Assembly: GCA_948766235.1 (NCBI GenBank)
Contig: CAQCFX010000074.1
Coordinates: 1 to 5,437 of the forward strand
DNA: 5,437 nucleotides
Direction: 5' to 3'
DNA from: an uncultured Oscillospiraceae bacterium
Lineage (GTDB): Bacteria; Bacillota; Clostridia; Oscillospirales; Oscillospiraceae
Shown here in pieces: positions 1 through 5,357 of the stretch; position 1 is the first letter of the stretch, and each line of letters starts with the position of its first letter. Position numbers and translations under genes: made by a program. The notes below the pieces were generated by a model. The model had not been told where the DNA came from. It saw only the letters and a list, made by a program, of their open reading frames with translations, and did not search any database.

Positions 1-419
1 GTCAGCTTGTCCTTTTTTCCCACGTTCATGAACTTTGTCCCCTCCTGTTCCTGCCGCTCCATGCCGGCCAGCACCTCGTCGGCGTCCAGGCCGTCCAGCT
101 GGCTGCGGCTGTCCCGAATCTGGGCGCACACGCCCTGGGCCGCCGCCAGGTTGGACTGCTTGCGCTGGAGCTGGATGATGTGCCGCCCCATGGCGTCCTC
201 CAGGGTGAGCTGGCCGGACTTGAGGCGCAGAATCTCCTCGATGGGCACATCCAGCATCCGCAGCAGCTTGATTTTTTTCAGCCACGCCACGTCGGCGTCG
301 CTGTAGTCCCGGTAGCCGTTTTCCGTATTGCGCCCGGGGGTGAGCAGCCCTTCCTTTTCATAGAAGCGGATGTTCCCTTTGGTGATGCCCACCAGCTGCT
401 CCACCTGATTGATCTTCAT
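1..419 (-). CDS. MerR-family transcriptional regulator, 3' end cut off by window edge
   Basis: This is the N-terminal 139 residues of a MerR-type DNA-binding regulator, beginning MKINQVEQLVGITKGNIRFY and open through the left edge. Residues about 2-70 are a winged helix-turn-helix of the family: the recognition-helix region with NIRFYEKEGLLTP, then the wing with GYRDYSDADV, then LKKIKLLRMLDVPIEEI. From about residue 75 a long helical stretch follows (RHIIQLQRKQSNLAAAQ), as in the MerR dimerisation coiled coil. The start is fixed by GGAGG at 427-431, 7 bases before ATG at 419. The effector domain lies outside the window, so the ligand cannot be named. Family members usually bind a dyad between widely spaced -35 and -10 boxes and activate by twisting DNA. 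Such a site lies directly upstream, so autoregulation is likely. It has its own promoter and is probably a separate unit from the GerMN gene that ends 62 bases upstream. Confidence 0.93.
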   Translation of the reverse strand, partial: MKINQVEQLVGITKGNIRFYEKEGLLTPGRNTENGYRDYSDADVAWLKKIKLLRMLDVPIEEILRLKSGQLTLEDAMGRHIIQLQRKQSNLAAAQGVCAQIRDSRSQLDGLDADEVLAGMERQEQEGTKFMNVGKKDKL

Positions 420-443
420 CGTCTTCCCTCCCTCGCTGGGCCT

Positions 444-474
444 ATGGTACACCTTACACAAGGTGCAAGGTCAA
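444..474 (-). promoter_or_regulatory. MerR-type promoter with operator dyad in a 19-bp spacer
   Basis: On the minus strand a -35 box TTGACC (469-474) and a -10 box TACCAT (444-449) are separated by exactly 19 bp, the over-long spacing typical of MerR-regulated promoters. The spacer region holds a 21-bp pseudo-palindrome at 451-471 with ACCTT/AAGGT outer arms (8 of 10 positions pair) and an overlapping perfect 6-bp dyad CACCTT-ACAC-AAGGTG at 450-465. Transcription would begin near 437, giving a leader of about 18 bases that contains the ribosome binding site of the MerR gene. The site is therefore probably the autoregulatory operator of that gene. Confidence 0.85.
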
Positions 475-481
475 GAGGTTT

Positions 482-991
482 TTAAAAATTTTCCTCCGTC
501 TGCTCCTCCTCATTGTGGAGAACCACGTCCTCCGCCCGAAGCACCCGCCGGTTCTGGAAGGACTGCCCCGCGCCGCTCACCGTAATGCGCACTCCCTCCA
601 CCCCCGGCAGCTGCGTGAGGGTGAGGGTGAGGCAGTAGTCGGCCAGGGTCAGGTCAATGCCCCCCAGCGCCGCGTAGGCGTCGGTCATCTCCACATTCAG
701 CACCCCGTCCTCCAGCCGCCAGCCCACCACCCGGGTTCCGGCGGGGATGGGGGTGGCCAGCTCGCTGTCCGGCGGCGGGCCGGAGAGCAGCGCGGAGAGC
801 AGGCCGGACACCGTCTCCTGTCCCTCATGAGGGCAGGAGGCCAGCGCGGGCGATACCTGGATTTTCTGCTGGGCGCTGGGTGTGGTAAACCACAGGCGCA
901 TCCCCTCCTCCTCCTGGCCGCTCTGGGCCAGGCAGGCGGTGAGCAGGCTCAGCAGCAGCGCCGCCGCCAAAAAGGCCGCCCATTTTTTCAT
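482..991 (-). CDS. GerMN-domain lipoprotein
   Basis: A 169-residue predicted lipoprotein. Residues 1-20 are a lipoprotein signal peptide: MKKW, a hydrophobic run, then lipobox L17-T18-A19-C20, so Cys20 would be lipidated and the protein anchored outside the membrane. Residues about 31-150 match the GerMN domain seen in Bacillus GerM and actinobacterial LpqB: LLSALLSGPPPDSEL, then TPIPAGTRV, then DGVLNVEMTDAY. The domain has no known catalytic residues and is thought to act in binding or sensing. The ATG at 991 overlaps the TGA of the upstream kinase gene as ATGA, and AAAGGAGG lies at 1002-1009, so translation is probably coupled to the kinase. Longer in-frame extensions upstream run inside the kinase gene and are not used. 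The C-terminus is acidic (EEEQTEE). No clear terminator follows before the MerR promoter. A role as accessory sensor or modulator of the adjacent kinase is inferred; the exact function is unknown. Confidence 0.88.
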   Translation of the reverse strand: MKKWAAFLAAALLLSLLTACLAQSGQEEEGMRLWFTTPSAQQKIQVSPALASCPHEGQETVSGLLSALLSGPPPDSELATPIPAGTRVVGWRLEDGVLNVEMTDAYAALGGIDLTLADYCLTLTLTQLPGVEGVRITVSGAGQSFQNRRVLRAEDVVLHNEEEQTEENF

Positions 992-2436
992 CGCCGGTCT
1001 CCCTCCTTTAAAACGGGAAACTCCGCCTCGAACCGGGTGCCCCTCCCCGCCGGGTTGGGGCCCACCTTGATGTCCCCGCCGTGGAGGCGGGCGGTGTCCC
1101 GGGCGATGGACAGCCCCAGGCCCGTGCCTCCCGCGGCCCGGGACCGGGCCTTGTCCACCCGGTAGAAGCGGTCGAAAATCTTGGGCATATCCTCCCGGGG
1201 CACGCCCACTCCGGTGTCGCACACGATAAGGGACACCTTGCCGCCTAAGCGCCGCACCGTCACATCCACCCGCCCTCCGGGCAGATTGTACTTGATGGCG
1301 TTCTCCATGAGGTTGAACGCCACCTGATAAATATCGTCCTCCGTGGCCAGCAGGGTGCAGGCCGGCTCAATGCGGCACTTCAGCTCCACCTCCCCCGCCT
1401 GGGCCAAGGGGGTCAGCAGATGAACCACCTTTTCCGTCACCGCCCCCAGCTCCACCGGCTCCGGCTTCCGCTCCGCCCCGGCGTCCAGCCGGGTGAGGGC
1501 CAGCAGGTGCTCGCTGATGCGGGTGAGGCGGTCGGCCTCCTCCCCAATGTCCGCCACAAACTCCCGCACCGTCCCCATGTCCACCGACTCGTTCTGCAAA
1601 ATAGAGTCGGTGAGCAGGCGGATGGAGGCCAGGGGGGTTTTCAGCTCATGGGAGGCGTCGGACACGAACCGCCGCCGGGCCTCCTCCGTGGTCTGAAGCC
1701 GGTCGGTGAGCTGGTTGAACTCATCGGCCAGCTGCGCCATTTCATCCCTGCCCAGCGACTCCACCCGGTGGCTGTACTCGCCCTCCCGCACCCGGCGGAT
1801 GGCGGAGAGCAGCCGCCCGGTGTTCCGGGTGAGGGCCTTGGACAGCAGCAGCACCAGCACCGCCGCCGCCGCGCAGATGACCAGGGAGATGTAGCGCAGA
1901 TTGGACTGGATGGACAGCAGCACCTGGGCCTGCTCCCGGTCATACTCGTAAATGTAGACCGCCCCCAGCGTCTGGCCGTTATACATGGCGGGGGCCGCCG
2001 CCCAGCAGCGGATGGCCCCGTCCCGGTACTCCGAGCGGGACACGTCCTGCCCCCGCAGGGCGGCCACCACCTCTCCCATGAGGGCGTAGCCTCCCAGGCG
2101 GTTGTCCTCATCGGAGCTGTCATACAAAACCTGTCCGTCCGCGTTGGTGACCAGCACCCGCGTGCCCTGCACCTCCTCCAGCAGGGCCATGGTCTGCTCC
2201 ACGCCCTCCCTGGTGAGGGTCTCGGACACCGCCAGGGCGGAGCCAATCACCAGCGCCTGCCGCTTGAGCGTGTTCTCCTTGGAGGAAAACACCATGTTCT
2301 CCGCCATGAGCAGCGGGTAGGTGTTCATCACAATGAGGATGACAGCCACCACCAGCAGATAGGTCAGGGCATATTTCGCCTGAATGCTGCGGAAAAAGGG
2401 GACGCGGGTCTCGCTGGTCTGCTTTGCCGCTGTCAT
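988..2436 (-). CDS. Sensor histidine kinase, HAMP/HisKA/HATPase type
   Basis: A 482-residue membrane histidine kinase, partner of the response regulator upstream. Segments in order: first membrane helix at about 22-44; an extracytoplasmic sensor domain at about 45-180 of PAS/CACHE-like look (RVLVTNADGQVLYDSS, then GAVYIYEYD); second membrane helix at about 182-200; HAMP linker at about 200-250; HisKA dimerisation domain with phospho-acceptor His263 in SHELKTPL; HATPase with N box Asn379 (NLMENAIKYN), G1 Asp407 (DTGVGV), an F box (IFDRFYR) and G2 GGTGLGLSIAR at 436-446. All key residues are present, so the enzyme should be active. I chose ATG 2436 because GGAGG (2444-2448) sits 7 bases upstream. 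An in-frame ATG at 2472 exists, but its extra 12 residues merely translate that ribosome binding site. The end overlaps the GerMN gene by 4 bases. The signal is unknown; the architecture resembles PhoR/WalK/MtrB-type envelope sensors. Confidence 0.95.
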   Translation of the reverse strand: MTAAKQTSETRVPFFRSIQAKYALTYLLVVAVILIVMNTYPLLMAENMVFSSKENTLKRQALVIGSALAVSETLTREGVEQTMALLEEVQGTRVLVTNADGQVLYDSSDEDNRLGGYALMGEVVAALRGQDVSRSEYRDGAIRCWAAAPAMYNGQTLGAVYIYEYDREQAQVLLSIQSNLRYISLVICAAAAVLVLLLSKALTRNTGRLLSAIRRVREGEYSHRVESLGRDEMAQLADEFNQLTDRLQTTEEARRRFVSDASHELKTPLASIRLLTDSILQNESVDMGTVREFVADIGEEADRLTRISEHLLALTRLDAGAERKPEPVELGAVTEKVVHLLTPLAQAGEVELKCRIEPACTLLATEDDIYQVAFNLMENAIKYNLPGGRVDVTVRRLGGKVSLIVCDTGVGVPREDMPKIFDRFYRVDKARSRAAGGTGLGLSIARDTARLHGGDIKVGPNPAGRGTRFEAEFPVLKEGDRR

Positions 2437-2443
2437 ATATCCG

Positions 2444-2448
2444 CCTCC
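2444..2448 (-). promoter_or_regulatory. Ribosome binding site that fixes the kinase start
   Basis: GGAGG on the minus strand lies 7 bases before ATG 2436. The competing ATG at 2472 has only a weak GGAG at short spacing, and starting there would translate this site as Asn-Gly-Gly-Gly. This decides for the shorter kinase. Confidence 0.8.
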
Positions 2449-2475
2449 GTTTCTCTCTGGCTTGCGCCGCATTCA

Positions 2476-2591
2476 CGCTCCAGTTGGGCGCATGGCCGGG
2501 TCGCTTTCCCTCCGACTCGCTTCACAAACAGAATCGCTGCGCGATTCTTGGTTTGCAAAGCTCGCTCCAGTCCAAGCTCCCCTATGCGCCT
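2476..2591. repeat. Imperfect palindromic element between response regulator and kinase genes
   Basis: The 145-bp gap between the regulator and the kinase is occupied by a nested palindrome. The core is an 8-bp perfect stem, AGAATCGC (2530-2537) with GCGATTCT (2541-2548), around a 3-base loop. It is extended by CAAAC (2525-2529) with GTTTG (2551-2555) and by GCTT (2519-2522) with AAGC (2558-2561). At the outer ends GGCGCAT (2487-2493) is inverted as ATGCGCC (2584-2590). A 9-bp direct repeat CGCTCCAGT occurs at 2476-2484 and 2563-2571. No T-tract follows the stem on the minus strand, so it is not an ordinary intrinsic terminator. The size of about 100 bp, the terminal inverted repeats and the lack of coding content suggest a REP/MITE-like element or a processing hairpin within the operon transcript. 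Only one copy is visible here, so its repeat nature is inferred. Confidence 0.6.
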
Positions 2592-3286
2592 ACTGTTGCG
2601 CTATTTACAAGATAGTAACCCACGCCCCACTTGGTCAGAATATACTCCGGGTTGGCGGGGTCGGGCTCCAGCTTCTCCCGCAGGCGGCGGATGTGCACGT
2701 CCACGGTGCGAAATTCCCCGATATACTCGTAGCCCCACACCAGGTTGAGCAGGTTTTCCCGGCTGTACACCCGCCCCGGATTCTGCATCAGCAGCACCAT
2801 CAGGTCAAACTCCTTGGCCGTGAGCTCCACCGGCTGGCCGTCCCGCCAGGCCGCCCGCTCGCCCAAATCCAGGGTGATGCTCCCCTGGGTCAGCCGGTCG
2901 GCCTCCTTCTGCTGCTGGGCGGCAGCCCCCGCCCGGCGCAGCAGCGCCCGGATGCGGGCCTTCAGCTCCAAAATGTTAAAGGGCTTGGTGATGTAGTCGT
3001 CCGCGCCGCACTCAAAGCCGATGATTTTATCCGCGTCCTCGCTCCGGGCGGTGAGCATAATGATGGGCACGTTGGAAAATTCCCGAATTTTCATGCACGC
3101 CTGAAGCCCGTCGATTTTGGGCATCATAAGGTCCAGGATGATGAGGTCGAACTGCCCCGTGCGGGCCTTGTCCACCGCCTCCTCCCCGTCCGAGCCGGTG
3201 TCCACCTGGTAGCCCTCGTTTTCCAAATTGAATTTGATGCCCTTCACCATCACGCGCTCATCGTCAACCACCAAAATTTTGGGCAT
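2582..3286 (-). CDS. OmpR/PhoB-family two-component response regulator
   Basis: A 234-residue response regulator, a normal length for the family. Residues 1-118 form a receiver domain with acidic pocket Asp8-Asp9, phospho-acceptor Asp52 in LDLMMPKIDG, Thr79 in MLTAR and Lys101 in KPF. After a linker rich in Ala and Gln (about 118-128), residues about 130-228 form the winged-helix DNA-binding domain, with LTAKEFDLMVLLMQNPGRVYSR in its first half and TVDVHIRRLREKLE plus WGVGYYL near the end. It should be phosphorylated by the downstream kinase and bind direct-repeat promoters. ATG 3286 is chosen because AGGAGGTG (3293-3300) gives GGAGG 8 bases upstream; a GTG at 3295 lies inside that site and is rejected. 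The start overlaps the end of the helix-hairpin-helix gene by 23 bases. The last residues after WGVGYYL (VNSATVGA) run into the outer arm of the palindromic element. The subfamily resembles WalR/PhoP/MtrA, but the sequence alone does not decide which. Confidence 0.96.
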   Translation of the reverse strand: MPKILVVDDERVMVKGIKFNLENEGYQVDTGSDGEEAVDKARTGQFDLIILDLMMPKIDGLQACMKIREFSNVPIIMLTARSEDADKIIGFECGADDYITKPFNILELKARIRALLRRAGAAAQQQKEADRLTQGSITLDLGERAAWRDGQPVELTAKEFDLMVLLMQNPGRVYSRENLLNLVWGYEYIGEFRTVDVHIRRLREKLEPDPANPEYILTKWGVGYYLVNSATVGA

Positions 3287-3641
3287 CTGCTCCACCTCCT
3301 GTTGTAATCTGGTCCAAAATGCCGTTTAAGGTCCCCTCGCCAATCCCCTTCACCCGCACCAAATCCTCCGGGTAGCGGAAGGGGCCGTTCTGCGCCCGGT
3401 CGTCCAAAATGGCCTGGGCCCGAACCTGGCCAATGCCCGGCAGGGTCATCAGTTCCTCCAGGCCGGCGGTGTTCACATCAATCCGCTCCGCCCCGTCCGT
3501 CACTCCGGCGGCCGTCTCCCGGGGCAGGGACGCCGGACGGCTCATGGCCGTGCTGCGCATGGCAAAGCACAGCAGCATGGCGGCGGCCGCCGCCGTCACA
3601 ACGGCCAGCGCCCAGCGCGCCGCCGCGCTCAGTTTTCCCAT
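3264..3641 (-). CDS. Membrane-anchored helix-hairpin-helix DNA-binding protein, ComEA-like
   Basis: A 125-residue protein with one N-terminal membrane helix (about 9-28, Ala/Leu/Val-rich), a short linker, and a tandem helix-hairpin-helix domain at about 53-114. The domain starts RIDVNTAGLEELMTLPGIG, with hairpins LPGIG (67-71) and VKGIG (97-101) flanking AQAILDDRAQNGPFRYPEDL, the standard ComEA signature for sequence-independent DNA binding. ComEA receives DNA at the outside of the membrane during natural transformation, but Bacillus ComEA is about 205 residues and has an SLBB domain between the membrane helix and the helix-hairpin-helix; that domain is absent here. Competence function is therefore unproven. 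ATG 3641 is supported by GGAGG at 3648-3652 with 6-base spacing; the in-frame ATG at 3647 abuts that site. It is the first gene of the minus-strand cluster, and its 3' end overlaps the response regulator. Confidence 0.88.
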   Translation of the reverse strand: MGKLSAAARWALAVVTAAAAAMLLCFAMRSTAMSRPASLPRETAAGVTDGAERIDVNTAGLEELMTLPGIGQVRAQAILDDRAQNGPFRYPEDLVRVKGIGEGTLNGILDQITTGGGADAQNFGG

Positions 3642-3682
3642 CCCCATCCTCCAAAATCCGCCCAAAAGCCTGTTTTCCCCAG

Positions 3683-3711
3683 TTGCGCCGGGCCGCGTTT
3701 TCTGTTATAAT
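3683..3711 (+). promoter_or_regulatory. Extended -10 promoter for the carboxypeptidase gene
   Basis: TATAAT at 3706-3711 is a perfect -10 box preceded by TG (TGTTATAAT, an extended -10). A weak -35, TTGCGC, lies at 3683-3688 with a 17-bp spacer. Transcription would start near 3718 and give a leader of about 70 bases before ATG 3788. The leader contains a short stem CCGCT-ATCA-AGCGG (3738-3751). Confidence 0.7.
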
Positions 3712-3737
3712 GGCATTAGTTTATCCTGCCGGATTGT

Positions 3738-3751
3738 CCGCTATCAAGCGG
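3738..3751. other. Short hairpin between the two facing promoters
   Basis: CCGCT (3738-3742) and AGCGG (3747-3751) form a perfect 5-bp inverted repeat with an ATCA loop. It lies downstream of both predicted transcription starts, so it would appear in both leaders. It could be a small operator or a leader stem; the sequence does not say which. Confidence 0.4.
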
Positions 3752-3759
3752 CGCTTCCT

Positions 3760-3768
3760 ATTATAACA
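3760..3768 (-). promoter_or_regulatory. Extended -10 promoter for the minus-strand cluster
   Basis: On the minus strand TGTTATAAT gives a perfect TATAAT at 3765-3760 with an extended TGn. No convincing -35 lies at the right distance (TAGGAA at 3788-3783), so the promoter would depend on the extended -10 or on an activator. Transcription would start near 3753, about 112 bases before the helix-hairpin-helix gene. It points towards the plus-strand promoter at 3683-3711, so the two overlap face to face. Confidence 0.5.
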
Positions 3769-3787
3769 TAGATGACGGGAGATTCCT

Positions 3788-5158
3788 ATGAAAAAATATC
3801 GTTTTCTTTCGCTTCTTCTTGCCGGCTTCATGGCCCTGACCCTCGTCGCCCCCGCCCTGGCCCTGGAGGACCCGCAGCCCCAGGCCAAGGCCGTCATCAT
3901 CGTGGACGGCGACAACCGGGAGGTGCTCTACGATTTTCACGCCCACGAGCGGCGCTATCCCGCCTCCATCACCAAGATTATGACCTCCCTGGTGGTGCTG
4001 GACGCGGTGGACGCGGGCGAGATCAGCCTGGACACCGTCGTCACCGCCTCCGCCCAGGCGGTGGACCTGCCCTGGAACAGCTCCACCGCCGAAATCAAGG
4101 CGGGGGAGGAGCTGACGGTGCTCAGCCTGCTCTACTGCGACCTGCTGCCCTCCGGCAACGACGCCTGCAACATTCTGGCCGAGGCCGTGGGCGGGACGCA
4201 GGCGGAGTTTGTGGCCCGGATGAACGCCAGGGCTCAGCAGCTTGGCATGGAGGACACCCATTTCGCCAACCCCCACGGCCTCCACGACCCGGAGCACTAC
4301 ACCACCGCTTACGACATCTTCCTCATGGCCGAGGCGGCCATGAAGAACGACACCTTCCGCACCATTGTCCGCTCCCCGTCCTACGTCCTCCCGGCCACCA
4401 ACCTTCAGCCGGAGCGCACCATCTACTCCTCCAACGGCCTGCTGAGCAGCTTTTACGCCATCGGCTACAACTACGGAAAGGCCATCGGCATCAAGACGGG
4501 CTACACCGGCGAGGCGGGGCGCTGTCTGGCCTCCGCCGCCGTGGACGAGCTGGGCCGCACCTTCTACTGCGTGGTGCTGGGCACCGAGGACACCGTGGAC
4601 GAGAACGGGAGGCACTACTGGTCCTTTTCCGAATCCAAGCGGTTGCTGGAGTGGGCGTTTCAAAACTTCCACCGCGTCACCCTGCTGGACCAGGACACGG
4701 AGAACGTGACCCGCGAGGTGCCCGTCACATTGTCCGACGAGGGGGACTATGTGCTGGCCCAGCCCACGGGGGAGATTCAGGCCACCATGCCCTCCGACTA
4801 CGACCCCAAGCTGTCCGAGCTCACCTTCGACCTGCCCGATTCGGTGGAGGCCCCCATCTCCGCCGGGCAGAAGCTGGGCACCATCACCATCAAGTATGAT
4901 GGCGTGGAATACGGCACCTTGGATATGGTGGCCGCCTACGACGTGGAGCGCTCCGAGTTTCTCTATACCATCCACCGGGCCGAATACTACTGGAGCCAGT
5001 GGTGGGTCAAGGCGGCGGTGATCGCGGGGGCGGTCCTCATCCTGCTGCTGGTCCTGTACATCGCGCTGATTCGTCCCAGGCAGCGCCGGGCCCGCCGGTA
5101 CAGCTATTCCGGCGGCGGGCGGCGGGGCGGCTCCAGCAACTACCGCGGCCGCCGGTGA
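3788..5158 (+). CDS. D-alanyl-D-alanine carboxypeptidase (low-molecular-weight penicillin-binding protein, peptidase S11)
   Basis: A 456-residue serine DD-carboxypeptidase that removes the terminal D-Ala of peptidoglycan pentapeptides outside the membrane. Residues 1-26 are a signal peptide (MKKYRF, hydrophobic core, APALAL). The catalytic domain spans about 30-270 with all three motifs: SxxK as Ser60-Ile-Thr-Lys63, SxN as Ser122-Gly-Asn124, and KTG at 236-238. A beta-rich PBP5-type C-terminal domain follows at about 290-395. Family members such as PBP5/DacF usually end in an amphipathic anchor. This one instead has a full membrane helix (about 405-428, WWVKAAVIAGAVLILLLVLY) and then a 28-residue cytoplasmic tail rich in Arg, Gly, Ser and Tyr. 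ATG 3788 follows GGGAG (3777-3781) by 6 bases. It is transcribed away from the two-component cluster. Sporulation-specific (DacF-like) or vegetative (DacA-like) use cannot be decided from sequence alone. Confidence 0.96.
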   Translation: MKKYRFLSLLLAGFMALTLVAPALALEDPQPQAKAVIIVDGDNREVLYDFHAHERRYPASITKIMTSLVVLDAVDAGEISLDTVVTASAQAVDLPWNSSTAEIKAGEELTVLSLLYCDLLPSGNDACNILAEAVGGTQAEFVARMNARAQQLGMEDTHFANPHGLHDPEHYTTAYDIFLMAEAAMKNDTFRTIVRSPSYVLPATNLQPERTIYSSNGLLSSFYAIGYNYGKAIGIKTGYTGEAGRCLASAAVDELGRTFYCVVLGTEDTVDENGRHYWSFSESKRLLEWAFQNFHRVTLLDQDTENVTREVPVTLSDEGDYVLAQPTGEIQATMPSDYDPKLSELTFDLPDSVEAPISAGQKLGTITIKYDGVEYGTLDMVAAYDVERSEFLYTIHRAEYYWSQWWVKAAVIAGAVLILLLVLYIALIRPRQRRARRYSYSGGGRRGGSSNYRGRR

Positions 5159-5250
5159 GCGAAGCGCGGGGGCTTTTGTCGAACCCTTTCCGCATTCATA
5201 AAAACTTCACAAAAGGTTCTTAAATTATACAACATTCCCCATCTGAAGTC

Positions 5251-5357
5251 TGTTATTATCATGTTGTCAGGATGAAAGCCCGACAATCTCTATCCTCCCT
5301 CTCTCTTTTCTCAAAAAATGAAAGCCCTCCGGCGTGAGCCGGGGGGCCTTTCATTTT
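5251..5357 (+). ncRNA. Possible small RNA or attenuator leader ending in a terminator
   Basis: No open reading frame is evident in this stretch. An extended -10-like TGTTATTAT (5251-5259) is followed near the expected start by a hairpin: TTGTC (5264-5268) with GACAA (5282-5286), plus inner GG/CC and one mismatch. An almost pure pyrimidine stretch with TCCTCCCTCTCTC follows (5287-5312), then a strong terminator (5313-5357). The layout of promoter box, stem, unpaired C/U tract and terminator over about 93 bases is that of a small RNA. No good -35 box is seen, and the stretch could instead be the long 3' end of the carboxypeptidase transcript. I recognise no known RNA family. Confidence 0.35.
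5313..5357. terminator. Long bidirectional intrinsic terminator
   Basis: The arm 5317-5333 (AATGAAAGCCCTCCGGC) pairs with 5338-5355 around a GTGA loop, with one G-T pair and one bulged C (5347). It is flanked by six A on the left and TTTT on the right. On the plus strand it would end the carboxypeptidase transcript or the candidate small RNA. On the minus strand the T6 tract is even better, so it could also stop transcription arriving from a gene beyond the right edge. Confidence 0.88.

Noticed and set aside
515..1165. Plus-strand open frame of 216 codons across the GerMN and kinase genes
   Set aside because: Antisense to two well-supported genes, and its product shows no recognisable domain.
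992..1222. N-terminal extension of the GerMN protein to about 246 residues
   Set aside because: The extension lies inside the kinase gene, is Pro/Arg/Gly-rich, and would bury the lipoprotein signal peptide. ATG 991 has AAAGGAGG upstream.
2519..2561. The central hairpin as an intrinsic terminator separating regulator from kinase
   Set aside because: On the minus strand the stem is followed by GAGTCGGAGGG rather than a T-tract, and the kinase has no convincing promoter of its own.
1420..2748. Long plus-strand open frame (442 codons) opposite the kinase gene
   Set aside because: It is antisense to a kinase with every catalytic motif intact. Its translation is His/Gln/Gly/Arg-rich with no domain, as expected from a GC-rich shadow frame.
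3772..4899. Plus-strand open frame (375 codons) in another frame of the carboxypeptidase gene
   Set aside because: The translation is Arg/Pro/His-rich noise, while the overlapping frame has SxxK, SxN and KTG motifs in the right order.
3761..4975. Long minus-strand open frame (404 codons) opposite the carboxypeptidase
   Set aside because: Gly/His/Val-rich low-complexity translation lying antisense to a clear S11 peptidase; no ribosome binding site or domain supports it.
5162..5177. AAGC...GCTTTT just after the carboxypeptidase stop as a terminator
   Set aside because: The stem is only 4 bp, too weak to compare with the long terminator at 5313-5357.
5181..5219. GAACCCTTT...AAAAGGTTC inverted repeat as a terminator or operator
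   Set aside because: Eight of nine positions pair, but the loop is 21 bases and no T-run follows, so no function can be supported.
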